From positions 26,868-90,867 of the forward strand of contig SVMM01000015.1 in NCBI GenBank assembly GCA_015067435.1: 64,000 bases of DNA, written 5' to 3'. Below are positions 59,201 to 64,000 of this stretch, one piece after another. The DNA is from Oscillospiraceae bacterium (GTDB taxonomy: Bacteria; Bacillota; Clostridia; Oscillospirales; Oscillospiraceae). The position numbers and the translations under genes were made by a program. Below the pieces are notes generated by a model. That model saw only the letters and a program-made list of their open reading frames with translations, was not told the origin of the DNA and made no database searches. The first letter of the stretch is position 1. Each line of letters begins with the position of its first letter.

Positions 59201-60251
59201 GATGGACAAGGGCATGGAGAAGGTTCGCCGGCTTGAGGACACCCAGCGTGAGATGGAGCGTGCCCTGCCCGCGGATAAGGCGGCGGCGATCCAAAAGTAC
59301 AAGGAGGCTGCCAATGAGGTTTGGGCGGACAAGAACGCCCTCAAGCAACTGCAGCTGTACAAGGACCCCTACGCCGCGCGGATGCGCGCGCAGTACAGCC
59401 ACTATCACGAAACCGCGTGCGACCGCGCGCAGCAGGGGGCGATCAAGGACCTTGCATCGGATTACCATATTCCCGAGGATGAGCTTTACTGCGGCAACGC
59501 CTCCTCCGGCAGCCGCGCGGACTACTACTCCGGAAAGAAGGCGCCCAACGACCGCGACATCACCATTTCCCGCAAGGTGCGCTCCGACCGCTCGAAGGAT
59601 TTCGCCATCGGGCAGGATGAGGCCGAACGGGCGATCGCGCGGCGGCTCTTCAAGGAGTTGAAGGGATACGAGGCCGACACCATCGAGGAGGCGGTGGCGT
59701 TCATGAAGGAGATGGACGTGACCTACGTTGCGCCGCAGGGAAATTCTTTCCGGAATTATGTCATCGAGCCGAATCTGGAGGCCTATACGGATCTTCCGGG
59801 CATGATCGACAGAAGCCGCTTCGGAACCGAGCTCAAGGGACTGGGCATGAATCAGGCCACCATGGCGTACAAGGGCAAGGAATGGTTCAACCAGTCGAAG
59901 GAGTGCCTTGCAAAGGCGGCGGAACTGGAAGCCAGAGCCGCCTCGCTCTCAGGCGCGGCGCGCGATGCGGCACTGAACGAGGCGAAGGCTCTGCGCTATG
60001 CCTCCTACGGGAAGAAGGTGGAGGGCATCCGCCAGATCACCAAGCAGGTGGAGAATATCGCGATCCCCCGCCGCTGCGCGCTCTGCAAGGAGGGAGAAGT
60101 CATCATCCCCAAGGATCTGCTCAAGCTGCACAATCAGGCACTGCGCGTGGGCACCGAACTTTCCCCCGTAGAGTTCGAGAACATTCTGCGGGTGGAATAC
60201 AACATGTCGCTCAACGACTACGCCGACCGCATGAGCGAGCTGCTGCGGTAA
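56217..60251 (+). CDS. Giant membrane protein of unknown function
   Basis: 1344 residues. A Sec signal peptide (MKIAKRLAAGLCAALLLASP, cleaved near AAAAG) leads to an extracytoplasmic region of about 225 residues, one membrane helix near 254-282 (PIIAVIITGVGGAAAAAGAI) and the stop-transfer RRRRED. If this topology is right, the remaining 1050 residues are cytosolic: beta-rich segments (about 300-700), a helical part (about 720-900), a coiled coil (about 940-1050) and a C-terminal domain with SGSRADYYSGKKAPNDRDIT and a single CALC pair. The NDRDIT block vaguely recalls nucleotidyltransferase or toxin-like active sites. GGGAGGTG precedes the ATG. No family is recognised. Confidence 0.7.
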   Translation: MKIAKRLAAGLCAALLLASPLLSPRAAAAGDGYWERTDHIVTEAYTDYLPAMHGIAGRDEPTDLTRSGSNGSYRMDWESKSRSDSVTAHVSIPGERYRPGDSISLSMSLLDDTSETQYLKCYPMPGAARGGAVSSEEPSPTNPYGFHKAEPIIGNGRDEALDAFSAAIGNEYDYVTQTTLHHGYGSKTFRMTVPDGAETSYNQFCIIADFSGDFYEGWTYTWRGGAAGTPQSGGTQHVVITNPPDRPGEFGGDTPIIAVIITGVGGAAAAAGAIGGRRRREDGDEEEEDRPSTFRMMLNKNFGNSLKKGNPPQAVYARIIETKWTGEEVERHDLTAMIQVSSYDNSLIVTDGGIVNDYKCAMASVPEDSADANGVVTFSLSTPTGSFLQSVVFRLTEAEIVFAQENMGLPANRLKYAQEETGLEEGQNARFGDGEFRIHFLVKGMGSQPDVFPAPRVRVTGALERTGVTDATGEVRQLPPEKYGMPYSLDLHPDSKDADKGIFEAVIREVLDYELPAGTTEGFALHITAEHGVPGEQDYEKLEGFFPIYRIHLGLAMSLEASHIGCHMQLREFRRNLKKEEIKPSDLEPCFTEGSCLLYLYRRKDLSIIRVPVAPEREVKVTVKRVANDRYCHIGDADESHQEMVDALGIQAFPAKDLRENGALRIRVSCTKAALDPPIRFIADLEFTVKYKSKVFTYQKENVLLHSQPFREPKSVDEEMKLLQEDSHIAERLERIRNSILERDYMNRLAALYNLCNRMLDGYDSRFGYDKNQVENVMRIWTGFLDGSHAGANGDTISVTWADELEACYAFMQGLRDNTGILGHIAMGIMTAGYSEYVFTTMTLAEEMRDKVFACHGDEFGFWDGVIMGVKEFEKQILIEYAMMGAGKALTMNITPMMRDHLANQLTRLGTRYRAGMRAADRWMNQNSAAYRLANDGFKGCKNFYNSSARALRNAINKVEQEMKDALAQTEKNAAQVKTRLTPEERELLKEYQKAMDKGMEKVRRLEDTQREMERALPADKAAAIQKYKEAANEVWADKNALKQLQLYKDPYAARMRAQYSHYHETACDRAQQGAIKDLASDYHIPEDELYCGNASSGSRADYYSGKKAPNDRDITISRKVRSDRSKDFAIGQDEAERAIARRLFKELKGYEADTIEEAVAFMKEMDVTYVAPQGNSFRNYVIEPNLEAYTDLPGMIDRSRFGTELKGLGMNQATMAYKGKEWFNQSKECLAKAAELEARAASLSGAARDAALNEAKALRYASYGKKVEGIRQITKQVENIAIPRRCALCKEGEVIIPKDLLKLHNQALRVGTELSPVEFENILRVEYNMSLNDYADRMSELLR

Positions 60252-60276
60252 TATCACATGACAGGAGGAAAGCCAG

Positions 60277-60744
60277 ATGTTTTGCCCGAATTGCGGGGCG
60301 CCAATCCCGGACGATTCCCTTTTCTGCGAGCGCTGCGGCACGCCGCTTCAAAACCGCGCGCCAGTTTCGGAGCCGGCGCCCGAACAGCCTGCCGCCGCCG
60401 GCGGTCCGGCGCTCCCCGGCTGGACGGCGGAGACCGACAGGGGCACGATTGCCGACTTCAGCTTTTCGCAGGTCGGGCCGCTGCTCGGCCTGATTGCCGC
60501 GGGTGAGTGGCAGTTCCTGACGTTGACGCCGCCAGAGCTGATCGAGGGCAGCCGCTATATGCAGGTCTGCTCCGACGACCACGACGCGCTGCACGTCGAG
60601 CTGTGCATGGCGCGCGGTACGGCGGGCTTTGAGATCTACGGAGCGAACGGCGTATCGGTCCACGACGCGTCGGTCATGCTCGGCGTCTATCTGAATCGTC
60701 ACTTGCCCAAGCTTCCACAGGGACGGGAGTGGGAACTGATCTAA
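60277..60744 (+). CDS. Zinc-ribbon protein with immunity-like C-terminal domain
   Basis: 155 residues. MFCPNCGAPIPDDSLFCERC zinc ribbon, Pro/Ala linker, then a domain of about 95 residues (ADFSFSQVGPLLGLIAAGEW, FLTLTPPELIEGSRYMQV, LHVELCMARGTAGFEIYGANG). The Q-V...H-V-E-L arrangement is like several small immunity-type domains in polymorphic-toxin loci; that is a weak likeness. It lies 25 bases behind the giant protein gene, with AGGAGG ahead, so it is a probable partner. Confidence 0.65.
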   Translation: MFCPNCGAPIPDDSLFCERCGTPLQNRAPVSEPAPEQPAAAGGPALPGWTAETDRGTIADFSFSQVGPLLGLIAAGEWQFLTLTPPELIEGSRYMQVCSDDHDALHVELCMARGTAGFEIYGANGVSVHDASVMLGVYLNRHLPKLPQGREWELI

Positions 60745-60796
60745 TCAGAAATAATCGGAAAGATAAGTCTGATATACGCGAAGGAGGATCAATGAC

Positions 60797-60973
60797 ATGG
60801 CGAAATTCTGTATGTGGTGCCAAAAGCAGCTGCCGGACGAGGCAAACTTCTGCCCGCAGTGCGGGGCGAAGACCGTGGAGGGCATTGTGATCGACGCGCC
60901 GCCGGGCAGCACCGTCACCATCAGCGACGCACCGCCGCCGGGCTTCCCGCCCATCAACGGGCAAAAGACCTGA
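60797..60973 (+). CDS. 58-residue zinc-ribbon protein
   Basis: MAKFCMWCQKQLPDEANFCP then QCGAKT: a zinc ribbon with a short Pro-rich tail ending PPINGQKT. AAGGAGG precedes the ATG. It is shorter than common ORF limits but has good spacing and lies in line with the cluster. Confidence 0.65.
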   Translation: MAKFCMWCQKQLPDEANFCPQCGAKTVEGIVIDAPPGSTVTISDAPPPGFPPINGQKT

Positions 60974-61003
60974 GACGAGCAGAGACGATGATCTGGACGG
61001 GGA

Positions 61004-61114
61004 TTCCTGTTCCTGTTTACCATCGGGCTGTTCGGCTTTGGATGGATCGGCGATATCTTCAGGGTTGCCACCGGCGCATTTGAGGATAATGTGGGTGTGC
61101 CGCTGAGAAGGTAA
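61004..61114 (+). pseudogene. TM2-domain fragment
   Basis: FLFLFTIGLFGFGWIGDIFRV then a GAFEDN-VPL tail matches the second half of TM2-domain proteins. No start or first helix is present, so it is a remnant; it probably once belonged to the zinc-ribbon gene just upstream. Confidence 0.55.
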
Positions 61115-61116
61115 TC

Positions 61117-61302
61117 TTGTTTTGCCCGTATTGCAGAAAAGAATTCCAACAAGAGTGTTTTCGCTTTGATCCGTCCGGCGTGAGGAGGTACGACCATGAA
61201 CCGCAGACAACAGACGATTATTCTTTTTGCAATAATCTTCGCACTGGCGTTTGCGCTCACCGGCTGCGACAGGGACAGCGGGGAGCCGTTGACTCCGCCT
61301 GA
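61117..61302 (+). pseudogene. Zinc-ribbon remnant overlapping the next gene
   Basis: From the TTG at 61117 one reads LFCPYCRKEFQQECFRFDPSG, a CxxC head without the second pair. The frame then overlaps the lipoprotein gene in another frame. Probably the decayed head of a former zinc-ribbon gene. Confidence 0.35.
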
Positions 61303-61771
61303 CGTCCGACCGGGCGAGTATGTAACGCCGCCCGAAGGCGAAATCCCGCCCATCGACATGAACTATCCCTATGAGCCGGATACCCCCGCGCCCGCGCCGC
61401 ACGAGGGCACGTTCGTCTCCGACTACGGCACGATGATCTTCAACGGCGACGGCGAGACGGTGGTCATCGACTTTGGCGAGGAGCTCGCCGCGCGGCTCGG
61501 GCTACCGACGGGCGAGCAGGAGGCTACCTACCAGTTCTTCAGCGGCGACCTTCCGCCCCACGGCCATGTCATGATCCGCTACGACGCGGCGATGGATTTT
61601 GAACTGACTGTCGGTGAGGGCGATGACGAAAAGCGCGTGATGATCGAGATCGGCAAATACGAGGACGGGCATTATTTCACCGGCACGGACTGCACGACAG
61701 CGGATCGCATCACCATGTTCGTCGACGATGCAAACGGCGACTGGGAGGCGGTGGATTTCATCAAGAAGTAA
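61196..61771 (+). CDS. Lipoprotein of the zinc-ribbon cluster
   Basis: 191 residues. Lipoprotein signal with lipobox LTGC near residue 24, a Pro-rich acidic linker, then a small beta domain (FVSDYGTMIFNGDGETVVID, GHVMIRYDAAMDFELTV). Anchored at the outer membrane face. AGGAGG precedes the ATG at 61196. No known family. Confidence 0.72.
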   Translation: MNRRQQTIILFAIIFALAFALTGCDRDSGEPLTPPDVRPGEYVTPPEGEIPPIDMNYPYEPDTPAPAPHEGTFVSDYGTMIFNGDGETVVIDFGEELAARLGLPTGEQEATYQFFSGDLPPHGHVMIRYDAAMDFELTVGEGDDEKRVMIEIGKYEDGHYFTGTDCTTADRITMFVDDANGDWEAVDFIKK

Positions 61772-61784
61772 GGAGCAAACGCCT

Positions 61785-63048
61785 ATGTATTGTCCAAAAT
61801 GCGGGAAACAGATCCCGGACGGCAGCGCGTTCTGCCCGGGCTGCGGTACGGCGCAGCAGCCGCAATATCAACAGCCGCAGCAGCAATACCAACAGCAGCA
61901 ATTTCAGCAGCCGCAGTACCGGCAGCAGTACCAGCCCCAGCCGCAATTTCAGCAGGCGGCGCGCGCGGGTGGCGGCTTGCTCAAAAAAGTCCTGATTGCG
62001 GTCGCCGCGGTCTCGATCGTCGGCGGCGTGGGCGTCTCAATAGCGGGCAGGATGCTTGCGGATCGTGACGGCGGCACGGACAGCGGCAGCGGCGGCAACA
62101 CGGGAGGCGTGGAGGTCGTCGGCAACAACGGCGGCGGTACGACAGTCGCGCACACCGGCAGCGGCCTGACCGCTGCGGCGGAGGGCGTGACGCTCACCAT
62201 CGAGAAGACGGCCTATGACCCGCGCGAGACAGGTGAAAGGCGTTTCGGCGGGGCTTGTCTCGGACAGCGTGTGGCTCGGCGTGGCGGGGCATCTGAACGC
62301 GGCGGCGGAGTTCGAACAGCAGGAGTTCCTTGCCAAGGGCAACGGTACGGTCACGCTGAAAGCGCCGGGTACGTCAGGACACTATCAGATACGCTTTTTC
62401 AAGGCGAACGGCGCGACGGAGGCAAACCTCGCCGCGCGGATCGACTTCATCGTGAAGGGGATTCAGGCAACCGCAGACGCGCTTGTCGGCACATGGGAAT
62501 ACGACGAGGTTTGGTGGAACCTTACCGGCATGGAGTACGCGGAATATCTCAGAGAGCAGGCAAGCGGGATGCCCGTGAATTCGGAAGCCGTGATGTCAAA
62601 TGAAGAATGGGTGGAGATACAGATTGAAAACGATCGATTGGAATACAAATACCTCAGTCATGGGAAGCTTACCATAGAACGCGGTGATGCGGATGGAAGG
62701 TATCTGGTGACTGTTTCGGCTTATCGCGACGATTTCCCGAACACAAGAGTGGTCTATGTCTGGGATGCGGTATGGGATGAATCAACTTCCCAGCTGAAAG
62801 CCGAAACCAACCATTTGGTGTATGAAGAGGACACACGCACGGGAGGCAGAACCTATGGTTATGAAGGCAACGAGGGCAGAGCAGTTTCGGTCAGCGTGAC
62901 TGTCTCCGGCGGTGGGAACGGAAACAATGTGCTGTCCTTCGAGGGTGAACTGATCGACACGGGAAAAACGCAAGCAAAGTATCGCGGTATGCAGACTGGC
63001 ACCGTCTCGGGAACCAAGATTAGCGATACGGTGGAAAGCCTTAATTGA
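61785..63048 (+). pseudogene. Zinc-ribbon membrane protein broken by a +1 frameshift
   Basis: The N-terminal frame (from 61785) has a zinc ribbon (MYCPKCGKQIPDGSAFCPGC), a long Gln/Pro linker, a membrane helix (LLKKVLIAVAAVSIVGGVGV) and a Gly-rich outer start, and loses coding sense after TAYDPRE. The +1 frame from about 62220 continues sensibly (VKGVSAGLVSDSVWLGVAGH) to a stop at 63048, with a domain like LVGTWEYDEVWWNLTGMEYA. One base too many, or two too few, near 62220-62240 explains it. Restored, the protein would have about 420 residues. The later part, 62570-62960, has visibly lower GC. It may be a real mutation, a phase-variable site or a sequence error. Confidence 0.7.
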
Positions 63049-63063
63049 TGGGGGACGAGGATC

Positions 63064-63882
63064 ATGAAAAAGAAGGCTGCAATCAACCTGTGCGTGTTGC
63101 TTGCCATCCTGCTGCTCACGGGCTGCGGCGACAAGAACACGGTAAAGATCGCGGGCGTGGAGACCACACGCGACGCGACGAGTCTGAGCCTGCGGCGGGA
63201 GGAGCTGTCCGACAAGGATCTGGAAACACTCGCCTCGCTGCAGGATCTGGAGGAGCTGGACCTGTACAAAAGCAATATCAGCGACCTGACTCCGCTGGCG
63301 GGGCTGACGAAGCTGAAGTCACTGGATATCGGCAGGACAGGGGTGAAAGACCTCACGCCGCTGGAGGGTCTGACGGATTTGGAGCAACTGGGGCTTTTCG
63401 GCAGCTCCGCGGATCTCACGCCGCTTGCCTCGCTGCCGAAGCTGCGGGGGATCGACCTCGGCAACAGCTCGGCGGTGGACCTCTCGCCTCTGATCGGGAT
63501 GGAAAGCCTGCGGTCGCTGAGCCTTGCCACCGCCCACGATGTGGACTTCGCGCACCTCGCGGAGCTGACGCAGCTGGAGAGCCTGACCCTGACCGCGCTG
63601 GCGATCGACGACCTCACGCCGCTGGCGGGTCTGACGAATCTGACGAGCCTTGAGCTGACGGCGGAAACGGCGAAGGACGTCACGCCCCTGCTCGGCATGA
63701 CAAAGCTGGAGCGGCTTTCCCTTTGCGGAGAAGAGGAAAACCTGATCGAGCTTGCCGCGCTTAAAAGCCTCAAACAGCTCACGCTCCACACCCGCAACAT
63801 GGTGGACGGTGAGGTGCTGGATGCGTTGCAAGCGGCGATCCCCGGCCTTGTCGTTGAGCTGGAAGGGCAGTGGGGCGTATAG
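63064..63882 (+). CDS. Leucine-rich-repeat lipoprotein
   Basis: 272 residues. Lipobox LLTGC near residue 20, then eight or so 22-residue LRRs of the internalin type (LEELDLYKSNISDLTPLAGL; LTSLELTAETAKDVTPLLGM). Held at the outer membrane face, it may bind protein partners or host ligands. GGGACGAGG lies before the ATG. Confidence 0.85.
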   Translation: MKKKAAINLCVLLAILLLTGCGDKNTVKIAGVETTRDATSLSLRREELSDKDLETLASLQDLEELDLYKSNISDLTPLAGLTKLKSLDIGRTGVKDLTPLEGLTDLEQLGLFGSSADLTPLASLPKLRGIDLGNSSAVDLSPLIGMESLRSLSLATAHDVDFAHLAELTQLESLTLTALAIDDLTPLAGLTNLTSLELTAETAKDVTPLLGMTKLERLSLCGEEENLIELAALKSLKQLTLHTRNMVDGEVLDALQAAIPGLVVELEGQWGV

Positions 63883-63956
63883 CGCAACACAGCGGCATGG
63901 CTCAAACGGGCGTAAGCTCTGAAAACGGAAATCGTCTGACACAGGAGGAACGCAAG

Positions 63957-64000
63957 ATGAAAAAGAGATGGTTATCCCTGCTTTTGGCGCTGACGATGGC
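63957..64000 (+). CDS. Start of a secreted protein, cut by the window
   Basis: MKKRWLSLLLALTM, the beginning of a Sec signal peptide, with AGGAGG seven bases ahead. Confidence 0.7.
   Translation, partial: MKKRWLSLLLALTM

Overview
The window reads as chromosome of a GC-rich, Gram-positive gut-type clostridium, most likely Oscillospiraceae (Oscillibacter / Lawsonibacter / Dysosmobacter-like). This is inferred from strong AGGAGG-type ribosome binding sites, sigma-A promoters with 17-base spacers, the gene orders mltG-U32 peptidase and DUF512-der-plsY, PTS genes, a zinc-ribbon and Cache-sensor rich accessory genome, and high GC throughout. No rRNA, CRISPR array or complete mobile element is present.

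Layout. (1) 1-18.3 kb is core genome: the end of a WecB/TagA/CpsF glycosyltransferase, tmk, mltG, a U32 peptidase-family protein, a Nudix/EamA pair, alaS-hit, rplS, a small EamA transporter behind a structured leader, DUF512-der-plsY, a CNB-domain/DivIVA-like pair, ptsH-ptsI, a PfkB sugar kinase and tRNA-Arg(ACG). (2) 18.3-21.3 kb holds palindromic repeats and a large secreted repeat protein. (3) 21.3-42.1 kb is one co-directional block of eleven genes for signal transduction: an MreB-like protein, an active-type GGDEF protein, three hybrid histidine kinases (one with a DegV fatty-acid-binding-type domain inserted between REC and HPt), a REC-GGDEF-HPt protein, a two-receiver protein, a small ORF, a FIST-like protein, a degenerate GGDEF protein and a Cache-PAS-GGDEF-EAL protein. 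(4) 42.2-52.6 kb is a degenerate island between two direct copies of a tRNA-Thr 3' end plus terminator. It carries duplicated GIY-YIG and RhuM genes, an internally deleted serine recombinase, an IS1182 scar, a chemoreceptor, a WYL regulator, an AAA ATPase and a glutaredoxin-like gene. (5) 52.7-53.6 kb is a scar region with tiny genes and fragments. (6) 53.7-64 kb is a co-directional cluster of zinc-ribbon proteins, a 1344-residue signal-peptide/membrane protein, lipoproteins and an LRR lipoprotein.

How the parts work together (inference). Region 3 looks like a phosphorelay joined to c-di-GMP turnover. Several kinases and receivers could exchange phosphate through three nearly identical HPt modules, while a diguanylate cyclase and a phosphodiesterase at the two ends share the same type of Cache sensor. 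Region 6 has membrane-tethered zinc ribbons with Pro/Gln linkers around a giant membrane protein, which suggests one envelope-associated complex of unknown function. The two strongest candidates for something undescribed are the HK-REC-DegV-HPt fusion with its shared HPt-plus-tail module, and the zinc-ribbon/giant-protein cluster.
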